Both the position numbers and the translations under genes were made by a program. From NCBI GenBank assembly GCA_964493785.1, contig CAZBPM010000011.1:69650-133649 (forward strand): DNA of 64,000 nucleotides. Direction: 5' to 3'. The DNA comes from Hyphomicrobium_A sp964493785 (GTDB lineage: Bacteria; Pseudomonadota; Alphaproteobacteria; Rhizobiales; Hyphomicrobiaceae). The notes under the pieces are model-generated. The model was given only the letters and a program-made list of their open reading frames with translations, was not told the origin of the DNA and searched no databases. Positions 33,344-40,497 of this stretch are shown piece after piece; position 1 is the stretch's first letter, and each line of letters opens with the position of its first letter.

Positions 33344-33793
33344 TCACCGCACCATCCTGCGCTTCACCGCTCTGTCGATCAGCATGTTGGCGACCATCAT
33401 GCGGTGTGTCGCGTTTTCGCGCTCGCCTGTTTCCACGCGGTCGGGGTGATTGGCCAGCGCAAAGCGCCGCCGCAGCCGGTTGAGTTCGCCAACGGTCATG
33501 CGCTCGCTAATCGAAAGCTCGCCGGCGATATCCTGCGGATCGGTCGAACGCAGGCGACGCGACGCCTTGAGGCCGTTCTGATTCTCCAGATAGGAGTCCA
33601 GCAGCGTCGAGAACATCGACATGCGCAATTCACGGGCGATCTCGCCGAGATGCTCCAGCCGCGACGGGCGCACCGTTCGGCGCCGCTCGTACCTCATGCC
33701 CGAGCCCAGATCGGCTCCAGCCTCCCGCGAGACGTCGTCGAGGACATCAGAAAAACTTGGGCGAACGCGGCCCTGATTCAGAAAAACTCGCAC
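33344..33793 (-). CDS. C-terminal J-domain protein, last gene of che operon
   Basis: 149 residues from a GTG preceded by GGGGG at short spacing; it overlaps the end of the cheT-like gene by 16 bp. A longer frame would be antisense-like Arg-rich text. The last ~55 residues form a truncated J domain, 'MTVGELNRLRRRFALANHPD' with the catalytic H-P-D that stimulates DnaK, then 'ENATHRMMVANMLIDRAVKR'. The preceding part has 'ARELRMSMFSTLLDSYLENQ'. Function is unknown. Its operon position suggests a co-chaperone for a chemotaxis or motor protein. Confidence 0.75.
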   Translation of the reverse strand: MRVFLNQGRVRPSFSDVLDDVSREAGADLGSGMRYERRRTVRPSRLEHLGEIARELRMSMFSTLLDSYLENQNGLKASRRLRSTDPQDIAGELSISERMTVGELNRLRRRFALANHPDRVETGERENATHRMMVANMLIDRAVKRRMVR

Positions 33794-34146
33794 TCTTCCC
33801 CCCCTGCGGCTGACGTCCGTGGCATGGTCGGCTGCTTCAGGCGGTCGTGCAGCGCTGCGATGAGAATGACGTCGCGGGCAGCGCTCGCATCGATTTCCCA
33901 ATGCTCCGGCGTGGACCCGGCAAGCGTCGATAGGAACTCGGAGAGCCCCGCCAGATGCTGCGTAACGTGATCTATGCCCTGCAGCACATCGAAACACCGC
34001 GCCGCGCGTAGCGACTCCCGCACCCCGGGCAGCTCGACGATGGCATGCAGGCGCTCGACGTCGGCGGCCAGGTGGCCGAGCTCCTCCCCGACGACCTTCA
34101 GCAGCAGTGGAACGGGTGTGTGCTCAACGTCTGACTGCGTACTCAT
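33778..34146 (-). CDS. cheT: CheT-like chemotaxis protein with DxxxQ phosphatase motif
   Basis: 122 residues directly after cheD, the position of cheT in S. meliloti. A predicted long helix 'CFDVLQGIDHVTQHLAGLSE' contains D-H-V-T-Q, which matches the DxxxQ motif CheZ uses to dephosphorylate CheY (E. coli: DLTGQ). In S. meliloti CheT is reported to speed CheY1 dephosphorylation and to bind CheR; I apply that by position and motif. The C-terminus ends 'GGEECEFF', an acidic-aromatic tail like those of the receptor (DWEEF) and CheD (DVELF). The overall sequence is otherwise not one I recognise. Confidence 0.65.
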   Translation of the reverse strand: MSTQSDVEHTPVPLLLKVVGEELGHLAADVERLHAIVELPGVRESLRAARCFDVLQGIDHVTQHLAGLSEFLSTLAGSTPEHWEIDASAARDVILIAALHDRLKQPTMPRTSAAGGEECEFF

Positions 34147-34183
34147 GACCCGATGCCGGCGAACATCTGCCGGCCCCCATTTT

Positions 34184-34723
34184 TCAAAACAACTCTACGT
34201 CACCTTCAGGCAGCGGAACCGGCTTGGGTGGAGCGACCGGCGCGGCCACGCGACTCGGTTCGCCGATGAAGATCTGGCGTGCGCGCCCTGTGACCGGCCA
34301 GTATTCGACACGTCGCCCCGACGCTCCGCCGAGGCTGCCGCCGACGATGGCGATGCCCTCGTTCTTCAAGAACCCCTCTGCGAAAGCGGCGTTCATCGCG
34401 CCGACGTCCGAGTTCTTGAAGATCGTGCGCGCCCCACCGAATAGCTTCGCTTCCAAGCGGTTCCGCTGAGCACCGCGGCTCATCAGGCCATTGACCAGCA
34501 GCTCCATCAGATGGACGCCGTAACGCTCGGCGTCCTTCGATGCAGCCCGCTCGGCGTCGCCCGGAAGCAGGAAGTGGTTCATACCCCCGATGCGAGCGAT
34601 GGGATCGCGCAGGCATGCAGCCACGCATGAGCCGAGCACCGTCGTCAGGGTGAGATCAGGATCTCCCGAGACGAGGAACTGGCCCTCCATCACGTGTTTT
34701 CGCGTCAGGGTCGCGCTTGTCAT
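34184..34723 (-). CDS. cheD: CheD, chemoreceptor glutamine deamidase
   Basis: 179 residues. Catalytic Cys and His are in 'TTVLGSCVAACLRDPIARIG' (T...C) and 'GMNHFLLPGD' (H), followed by 'YGVHLMELLVNGLMSRGAQR', 'LEAKLFGGARTIFKNSDVGA' and 'IVGGSLGGASGRRVEYWPVT', all CheD hallmarks. It converts receptor Gln to Glu to make methylation sites. The tail 'VPLPEGDVELF' resembles the receptor's CheR/CheB-binding pentapeptide. Start overlaps the cheY2 stop (ATGA). Confidence 0.95.
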   Translation of the reverse strand: MTSATLTRKHVMEGQFLVSGDPDLTLTTVLGSCVAACLRDPIARIGGMNHFLLPGDAERAASKDAERYGVHLMELLVNGLMSRGAQRNRLEAKLFGGARTIFKNSDVGAMNAAFAEGFLKNEGIAIVGGSLGGASGRRVEYWPVTGRARQIFIGEPSRVAAPVAPPKPVPLPEGDVELF

Positions 34724-35109
34724 TTCAGCTTGCCGACGACCGCTTCGAGCGCGGTCTTGAGAGCGGGCACCGTGAACGGTTTGGTCAGGTAATTGTTCAT
34801 GCCGAACTGAACCGCCTTCTGCACCAACTCCTTGTCACCCTTGCCCGTGAGCATGATGAAAGGCGTCTTCTGCGTGGGGCCGTTCTGCCGCATCGCGCGC
34901 AGCAGACCGAGGCCGTCGAGCTTGGGCATGTTGAAGTCGGAGATGACGAGATGCGTCGGCTGCGTCATCACGTGCTTCAAGCCCTGCTCGCCGTCCGACG
35001 CGAACGAGATGTTCTTGATCCCAAGCTCCTGCAGTCCGTCGCGCACCAGCATCCGGCTGGTTGTCGTATCGTCGACGATGAGGATCTTGAGCTGATCTGC
35101 GAGTGACAT
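34720..35109 (-). CDS. cheY: CheY2-like response regulator
   Basis: 129 residues, a single receiver domain: 'LKILIVDDTTTSRMLVRDGL' (acidic pair DD), phospho-acceptor Asp in 'HLVISDFNMPKLDGLGLLRA', 'PFIMLTGKGDKELVQKAVQF' (T) and 'GMNNYLTKPFTVPALKTALE' (K). By position between cheB and cheD it corresponds to CheY2 of S. meliloti, which acts on the motor there; the upstream CheY1 is the phosphate sink. The assignment to CheY2 is from position only. Confidence 0.92.
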   Translation of the reverse strand: MSLADQLKILIVDDTTTSRMLVRDGLQELGIKNISFASDGEQGLKHVMTQPTHLVISDFNMPKLDGLGLLRAMRQNGPTQKTPFIMLTGKGDKELVQKAVQFGMNNYLTKPFTVPALKTALEAVVGKLK

Positions 35110-35123
35110 CTTCCTCTCCTATC

Positions 35124-36170
35124 TCATCGGCCGCGGAGGTTTGTCATGACGAGAACCGTGTTCGCGATGCGGTCGAGTGGAAGCTGACGCTCCACCGCCC
35201 CGATCTCGAACGCAGCACGCGGCATGCCGTAGATGAGGCTGGAAGCCTCATCCTGGCCGATCGTCTTGGCGCCAGCCTGGCGCATGGTCATGAGGCCCTG
35301 TGCGCCGTCGCGGCCCATCCCCGTGAGGATGATCCCGATGGCATTGGATTTCGCGACTTTCGCAACCGAATTGAACAGCACGTCGACCGACGGCGAGTGC
35401 CCGTTGACGGGTTCTCCTGCCCGAAGCCGGCAGCGAAGGCCCTGGTTGTCTTCGATCTCGAGATGCTTAGGACCGCCCGGCGCGATATAGACGCACCCGG
35501 TTTCAATCGGCGCACCATCGATTGCTTCCATGATCTTTGGCGCATTGAGGCGGTCGAGACGCGCAGCAAGGCTCGCCGTGAAGTCCGGCGGCATGTGCTG
35601 CACGATGAGGGTTGGCGGACAGTTTGCCGGCAGCTGCGCGATGAACGCCGACAGCGCCTCGACCCCGCCGGTGGACGACCCGATCGCCACCAGCCTGTTG
35701 TCGGGTTCATACGTTGCGGTAAGCGGCCGTCGGTGCTCGCGTGACTTTGCGTCGGTGACAGGCTTGCTGCGTGTGCCGACTTTCGCGCCGGCCGCCGCCT
35801 TCACCATGCGCGGCAGCTCGGAGAATGGCTGCGCATCGCCTGGGCCGGGTTTGGCAATGCAGTCCACGGCACCGATTTGCATCGCCTCGATCGCCGTTTC
35901 CGTGCCCTGGCCCGTTAGGTTCGACACCATGATGACGGGCGTCGGCCGCAGCCGCACGATCTTCTCCAGGAAGTCGAGCCCGTTCATGCCCGGCATCTCG
36001 ACATCGAGCGTTATGACGTCCGGGTTGTGCGTCTTGATCGCATCGCGCGCCGTAAGCGGATTGCTCGCGGTGCCCACGACCTCGATCTCCGGGTCACGCC
36101 GCAAGGCAAGCGAGATCAGCCCGCGCATCGTTGCGGAATCGTCGACGACAAGGACACGGATCGGCGTCAT
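35124..36170 (-). CDS. cheB: CheB, chemoreceptor methylesterase/deamidase
   Basis: 348 residues from ATG 36170, which overlaps the cheR stop (ATGA). The frame stays open for another 228 codons upstream, but that part is the shadow of cheR. Receiver domain: 'IRVLVVDDSATMRGLISLAL', 'PDVITLDVEMPGMNGLDFLE', 'VIMVSNLTGQGTETAIEAMQ'. Catalytic methylesterase triad: Ser in 'AIGSSTGGVEALSAFIAQLP', His in 'LIVQHMPPDFTASLAARLD' and Asp in 'IILTGMGRDGAQGLMTMRQA'. Phosphorylated by CheA; removes methyl groups from receptors. Confidence 0.97.
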   Translation of the reverse strand: MTPIRVLVVDDSATMRGLISLALRRDPEIEVVGTASNPLTARDAIKTHNPDVITLDVEMPGMNGLDFLEKIVRLRPTPVIMVSNLTGQGTETAIEAMQIGAVDCIAKPGPGDAQPFSELPRMVKAAAGAKVGTRSKPVTDAKSREHRRPLTATYEPDNRLVAIGSSTGGVEALSAFIAQLPANCPPTLIVQHMPPDFTASLAARLDRLNAPKIMEAIDGAPIETGCVYIAPGGPKHLEIEDNQGLRCRLRAGEPVNGHSPSVDVLFNSVAKVAKSNAIGIILTGMGRDGAQGLMTMRQAGAKTIGQDEASSLIYGMPRAAFEIGAVERQLPLDRIANTVLVMTNLRGR

Positions 36171-37063
36171 GCTGCCGGTTTCTCCCTGAGGCGGTACGTC
36201 GTAATCGCTTCGTTGCTGAAATAGGGCGCAGCATCGCCGAACAGGCGTTCCGAGTGCCCCACGTAGAGCCAACCGCCGGGCACCAGCAGTGGCGCGAACC
36301 GCCGCCAGATCTCCACCTGCGTCTCTTCCTTGAAGTAGATGAGCGCGTTGCGGCACATGATGGCGTGGAACGGACCGCGCATCGGCCACTCGCCGATGAG
36401 GTTGAGCTTGCGGAACGCAACCAGCTTCCGCAGCTCGTCTCCTGCCCGCCAGGCCTTGTCGCCGCGGTCGCCGTGCGGCACGAACCAGCGTTGCCGCATC
36501 TCTTTCGGCACTGCCTCCAGGGCCGCCTCGGAATAGACGCCCGCCTCGCCCTTTCGCAGCACGGTGGGGTCGATGTCGGTCGCAAGTATTCTCACGTTCA
36601 GTGATGCGGCGTCCGGCAGGACCTTCAGGATTGTGAGCGCGATGGAATAGGGTTCCTCGCCACTCGAGCAGGCCGCCGACCAGATCCTGACGGCCGCGCC
36701 CGAACGCGCGCGCGACACCAGCGCCGGAAGGACTTGCTCCTTCAGATGCTGGAAGTGGTGCGGCTCGCGGAAGAAACGCGTGACGTTCGTCGTCAGCGCC
36801 GCCACCATCTGCTGGCGCTCTTCGCCACCCTGGTCCTTCGCCAGAACGTCGCAATAGCTGCGGAAGGTCGGAAGATTGAGCGTGCGCAGCCGCTTCGCCA
36901 GGCGCGAATAGACAAGGCTAGCCTTCGCCTCGCTGAGATCGATCCCGGCGTCGTTGTGAGCGATTGCCGCGATCTGCTGGAAGTCGTCCCGGGTGAGCGG
37001 GAACTCGCCGTCGACCAGCGACTGCCCGCGATGCCGGCCCGTGCCTTCTGCGGCGGGTATCAT
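36167..37063 (-). CDS. cheR: CheR, chemoreceptor methyltransferase
   Basis: 298 residues. N-terminal helical domain, then SAM-binding 'VRIWSAACSSGEEPYSIALT' and 'LNVRILATDIDPTVLRKGEA', 'FHAIMCRNALIYFKEETQVE', 'LVPGGWLYVGHSERL'. The beta-subdomain between 'MRQRWF' and 'ELRKLVAFRKLNLI' has the same length as in E. coli CheR by eye, without the three-residue insertion seen in pentapeptide-independent enzymes. This fits a partner receptor that ends in DWEEF. Overlaps cheW and cheB by 4 bp each. Confidence 0.96.
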   Translation of the reverse strand: MIPAAEGTGRHRGQSLVDGEFPLTRDDFQQIAAIAHNDAGIDLSEAKASLVYSRLAKRLRTLNLPTFRSYCDVLAKDQGGEERQQMVAALTTNVTRFFREPHHFQHLKEQVLPALVSRARSGAAVRIWSAACSSGEEPYSIALTILKVLPDAASLNVRILATDIDPTVLRKGEAGVYSEAALEAVPKEMRQRWFVPHGDRGDKAWRAGDELRKLVAFRKLNLIGEWPMRGPFHAIMCRNALIYFKEETQVEIWRRFAPLLVPGGWLYVGHSERLFGDAAPYFSNEAITTYRLREKPAA

Positions 37064-37542
37064 TGCGGATCGCTCCGCTCGCGTTCGGGCAGAACGTTTT
37101 CGACCGACAGCAGGCTGATCATGCGCCCGTCGGTGGCGAGCAGACCGCTCACGAACCGCTTCGCCATGTCGGACGCGACGTCTGGTGGCGGCAGGATATC
37201 TGCGCTGGTGACGGTGAGGATGTCGGACACCGCGTCGACCAAGAGGCCGACGACTTGGCTGTCGATCTGCACGACGATGATGACATGACGCCCCATCGCC
37301 TCGGTCGGCGGAAAGCCGAGCCGCACTGCCAGATCCAGGATCGGCAGCACCGCACCGCGCAGGTTGATCACGCCGCGCACGAACGACTGCGAATGCGGCA
37401 GCACCGTTGCGGGCGTCCAGCCTCGGATCTCCCGCACCTGCATCACGTCGATGCAGAACTCCTGGGTGCCCACCGCGAAAGCGACTAGCTCCCGCGCCGT
37501 GCTGGCTTTTGGCTCTAGGATGGCTGCGCTGGAATTATACAT
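37060..37542 (-). CDS. cheW: CheW, chemotaxis coupling protein
   Basis: 160 residues. CheW fold text: 'ARELVAFAVGTQEFCIDVMQ', 'VREIRGWTPATVLPHSQSFV', 'RGVINLRGAVLPILDLAVRL', 'HVIIVVQIDSQVVGLLVDAV' and 'SDILTVTSADILPPPDV'. Links CheA to the receptor array. Five bases separate it from cheA upstream. Confidence 0.96.
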   Translation of the reverse strand: MYNSSAAILEPKASTARELVAFAVGTQEFCIDVMQVREIRGWTPATVLPHSQSFVRGVINLRGAVLPILDLAVRLGFPPTEAMGRHVIIVVQIDSQVVGLLVDAVSDILTVTSADILPPPDVASDMAKRFVSGLLATDGRMISLLSVENVLPERERSDPQ

Positions 37543-37547
37543 GATTG

Positions 37548-39782
37548 CTAACCTGCGAGTGCGAGGACTGGTTCTGAGCTGAGGCCACCGTTACGCGCGC
37601 CTGCGACGACGGCGTCGACATCGAGAATGAGCGCCACGCGCCCATCGCCGAGGATCGTGGCGGCGGCGATGCCGGGCACGCGCCCGTAGTTTTCTTCAAG
37701 GCTCTTGATGACGACCTGGCGTTGGCCCTGGATTCCATCGACGAGCAAGGCGCTCTGTCCGCCGCCGTCCGATTCAACCAGCAAGGCAACGCCGGCGCCG
37801 GGATCGGCGCTCTGGCTGCGATAGCCGAGCTCGCGCCCCACATCGACCAGTGGCACGAAGTTGTTGCGCAAGCCGATGACGCGCGAATCGCCGCCGAAAC
37901 CGTGGATGTCGCCGGGCTTCGGCTTCAGCGTCTCAATGATCGAGGTGAGCGGCACCACCAGCGTTTGATCCGCCACCGAGACGACCATGCCGTAGAGCAC
38001 GGCGAGCGTCAGGGGCAGGCTGAGTGTGAATGTGGAGCCCTCGCCGGGCCGCGACGTGATCGATACGCGCCCGCCGAGTGCCTGAATCGAGCGTTTGACG
38101 ACGTCCATGCCGACCCCGCGGCCGGAAATGTCTGACACCGTCGACGCGGTCGAAAATCCCGGAAGGAAAATCAGGTTGTCGATTTCCTCGTCCGTCAGCG
38201 ATGCGTTCGGCGGGATCAGCCCCTTCTCTTCCGCGATCGCTCTGACGCGCGTGCGATTGATGCCGGCGCCGTCGTCGGCGATGTCGATCACGATGCGCCC
38301 GGACCTGTGCGTCGCAGAAAGGCTCACGAGGCCTTCCTCGCGCTTGCCCTTCGCGGCCCGCACCTCGGGCTTCTCGAGACCATGGTCGATCGCATTGCGG
38401 ATCATATGCGTCAGCGGGTCGGCCAGCCGCTCGATGACGGTCTTGTCGACCTCGGTGCCTTCGCCTTCCGTGACGAGACGCACCTTCTTGCCGGTAGCCG
38501 CAGCAACTTCGCGCACCAGACGCGGCATCCGCTGGAACACCGATTTCACCGGCTGCGCGCGGATGGCCATCACGCCTTCCTGGATGTCGCGCGTCAGCTG
38601 TTCGAACTCATCGAGGCCGGTTGCGAATTCGGACGAGCGGGAAAGCCCGGCCTCGGCGAGACGCTGCGAAAGCATAGCCTGATTGATCACCAGCTCGCCG
38701 ACGAGGTTCATGAGCCGGTCAACGCGGTCGAGATCGACGCGGATCGTCTGCTGCGCCTCGGCGTTGCCCGCCTTGTCGCTTCCGTTGGACTTCTCGGCCG
38801 CCGCCTTCTCACCCTTGAGTGCTTCCGCACGTGGAGCCGGGACGCGTGGCTCGCTGGCCGCCGCAGCCGGCGCCTCATTCACGGGCGATGCTTGCTCCTC
38901 GAACGCAATGACTTCGGCGATCTCGGGCGCGGGCTCGGCGGTCTCCGCGCGGATGCGAGCCAGCAGCGCCTCGATATCGCCGGCCGCACTGTCGGGCACG
39001 CTGTCCGCTACGGGTTCGCTCGCTGCGCTCGCAATCGTCAGATCGCAATCGCCGTCGACGAACTCGAATACGGCGCGTACGTCGTCCTCGCCGCTCGCCG
39101 TCTGAAGCTTGATGTTCCAGGTGAGATAGGAGCCCTCTGGATCGAGGTCGCTGAGCAGCGGCACCCTTTGCGTATCGCAGGCAACCTCAATCGTGCCCAG
39201 CCGCTCCAGCTCGCGCACCAGCACGGCGGGCTCGTTCGCGGTCGCGTACAGGCTGGCGTGCGGCTTGAAGCTTATCGTGAATTCGTTGCCGGCCGGCTCC
39301 GGCTCGGCCTCTATGTCATCGAACACCGGCAGCGCCACGGCGACCGGCATGAAGCCGATGTCGTCCACGCTGTCTTCGGGCTCTGCCGCTGCAGACGCGC
39401 CGGTACCGCCACTCAGTGCAGCCAGCTCGTCAGTCGCCGTCTGGATGCGCGTTTCGTCCACGGCACCGCCGTCACGTGCCACGCGCACGAGATCGGTGAG
39501 GATGTCGGCGGAGCGAAGCAGCGTCTCTATGACCGGAGAGGCTGTCGACAGATGACCCTTGCGAACCTCGTCGAGCACCGTCTCGAACACGTGAGCAAAG
39601 CGCACAAGGTCCTCTAGCGCGAACGCACCCGCGCCGCCCTTGATCGAGTGGACCGCACGGAAGACTGCATTGACGATCTCCGGGTCGGAGCCGCCGCTGC
39701 CTTCGATCTCGAGCAGACCTGCTTCCAGTTCTGCGAGCTGTTCCTCGCATTCCTGGAAGAAGATAGGTCGCAGTGCATCCAT
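37548..39782 (-). CDS. cheA: CheA, chemotaxis histidine kinase
   Basis: 744 residues from ATG 39782 ('MDALRPIFFQECEEQLAELE'); TTG and GTG codons at 39800 and 39791 are in frame but less likely. P1 domain with phosphorylated His in 'FRAVHSIKGGAGAFALEDLV'; a middle region with an unusual 'EFTISFKPHASLYATANEPA' domain (residues ~165-255) in place of a classical P2; a low-complexity linker; P3 dimerisation; P4 ATPase with 'LVGELVINQAMLSQRLAEAG', 'HMIRNAIDHGLEKPEVRAAK', 'IVIDIADDGAGINRTRVRAI' and 'ISGRGVGMDVVKRSIQALGG'; and P5 CheW-like. It feeds CheY1, CheY2 and CheB. Confidence 0.97.
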   Translation of the reverse strand: MDALRPIFFQECEEQLAELEAGLLEIEGSGGSDPEIVNAVFRAVHSIKGGAGAFALEDLVRFAHVFETVLDEVRKGHLSTASPVIETLLRSADILTDLVRVARDGGAVDETRIQTATDELAALSGGTGASAAAEPEDSVDDIGFMPVAVALPVFDDIEAEPEPAGNEFTISFKPHASLYATANEPAVLVRELERLGTIEVACDTQRVPLLSDLDPEGSYLTWNIKLQTASGEDDVRAVFEFVDGDCDLTIASAASEPVADSVPDSAAGDIEALLARIRAETAEPAPEIAEVIAFEEQASPVNEAPAAAASEPRVPAPRAEALKGEKAAAEKSNGSDKAGNAEAQQTIRVDLDRVDRLMNLVGELVINQAMLSQRLAEAGLSRSSEFATGLDEFEQLTRDIQEGVMAIRAQPVKSVFQRMPRLVREVAAATGKKVRLVTEGEGTEVDKTVIERLADPLTHMIRNAIDHGLEKPEVRAAKGKREEGLVSLSATHRSGRIVIDIADDGAGINRTRVRAIAEEKGLIPPNASLTDEEIDNLIFLPGFSTASTVSDISGRGVGMDVVKRSIQALGGRVSITSRPGEGSTFTLSLPLTLAVLYGMVVSVADQTLVVPLTSIIETLKPKPGDIHGFGGDSRVIGLRNNFVPLVDVGRELGYRSQSADPGAGVALLVESDGGGQSALLVDGIQGQRQVVIKSLEENYGRVPGIAAATILGDGRVALILDVDAVVAGARNGGLSSEPVLALAG

Positions 39783-39811
39783 TTCTTTCACGGCAAGCAA
39801 CCCCGGCTAGT

Positions 39812-40177
39812 TCAGCCCGACACGCGGCGGATCGCATCCACCAGCTTCACAGGATGAAAGGGCTTTACGATCCATCCGGTCGCGCCGGCACTGCGCGCCC
39901 GGCTCTTTTTCTCTGCGTCGCTTTCCGTCGTCAGCACCAGGATCGGCGTTGCCCGGTGCGTCGAATTCCGGCGCACCTGCTCGATGAATCCGAAGCCATC
40001 GAGGCGCGGCATGTTGATGTCGGTGATGATGACGTCGGCCGACTGGCCCTTCAGGACCTCCAGACCGTGAACGCCATCCTCAGCCTGCAGCACGTAGTAG
40101 CCGGCGTCCTGCAGAGCCAGCAGAAGCATCTCGCGCATGGTGCGAGAGTCGTCGACTGTCAGTACCGTCTTGTTCAT
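39812..40177 (-). CDS. cheY: CheY1-like response regulator
   Basis: 121 residues from ATG 40177; a GTG immediately before it (40180) is also possible. Receiver motifs: 'KTVLTVDDSRTMREMLLLAL', 'ADVIITDINMPRLDGFGFIE', 'TPILVLTTESDAEKKSRARS', 'GATGWIVKPFHPVKLVDAIR'. It lies before cheA, as CheY1 does in S. meliloti, where it drains phosphate from CheA as a sink. The TGA of the CheS-like gene overlaps its start (TGATG). Confidence 0.93.
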   Translation of the reverse strand: MNKTVLTVDDSRTMREMLLLALQDAGYYVLQAEDGVHGLEVLKGQSADVIITDINMPRLDGFGFIEQVRRNSTHRATPILVLTTESDAEKKSRARSAGATGWIVKPFHPVKLVDAIRRVSG

Positions 40178-40497
40178 CACGCGGGCTCCGCACTTGCCAT
40201 GTCTTGATCGAATTGAATTCCCAGGAGCGCAGTGCCTGCCAGGAATTCTTCGCTAGGCTTATCGAGACGCAGTTTGACGCCGTCGGCCTTCCACGTTGCC
40301 GCCGCCGAGAGCAGCACCTGTAGGCACTGCGCACCGACCCGGCGAACGTGGCTGGCGTCGACACTGAGGTCGGCGCCGCGACGTGTCAGAAACGACTGGG
40401 CGAGTGGAGCAGCAGCGGTAAGGTCGAGAACCTCGGGTAGCTGCAGCTTCTTGGACGCGCCCCGACCGCCTCTAGAACTCTTCCCAGTCCTGCTCAT
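40177..40497 (-). CDS. CheS-like STAS-type protein
   Basis: 106 residues. After a basic Gly/Ser-rich lead, the STAS_2-type pattern is seen: 'KKLQLPEVLDLTAAAPLAQS' and 'FLTRRGADLSVDASHVRRVG', with 'AQCLQVLLSAAATWKADGVK'. There is no phosphorylatable 'DxSG' Ser, so switching by phosphorylation is unlikely. It is located between mcp and cheY1, the position of S. meliloti cheS, whose product binds CheA and promotes CheY1 phosphorylation. The first 26 bp overlap the end of mcp. Identity with CheS is inferred from position and size. Confidence 0.6.
   Translation of the reverse strand: MSRTGKSSRGGRGASKKLQLPEVLDLTAAAPLAQSFLTRRGADLSVDASHVRRVGAQCLQVLLSAAATWKADGVKLRLDKPSEEFLAGTALLGIQFDQDMASAEPA

Noticed and set aside
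36171..36854. In-frame N-terminal extension of cheB
   Set aside because: Overlaps the conserved cheR frame completely; CheB's receiver domain starts at 36170 with an ATGA overlap.
38307..39617. Long + strand open frame (436 codons) opposite cheA
   Set aside because: Arg/His-rich composition, mirrors cheA codons, no family signature and no ribosome site; a GC-driven antisense shadow.
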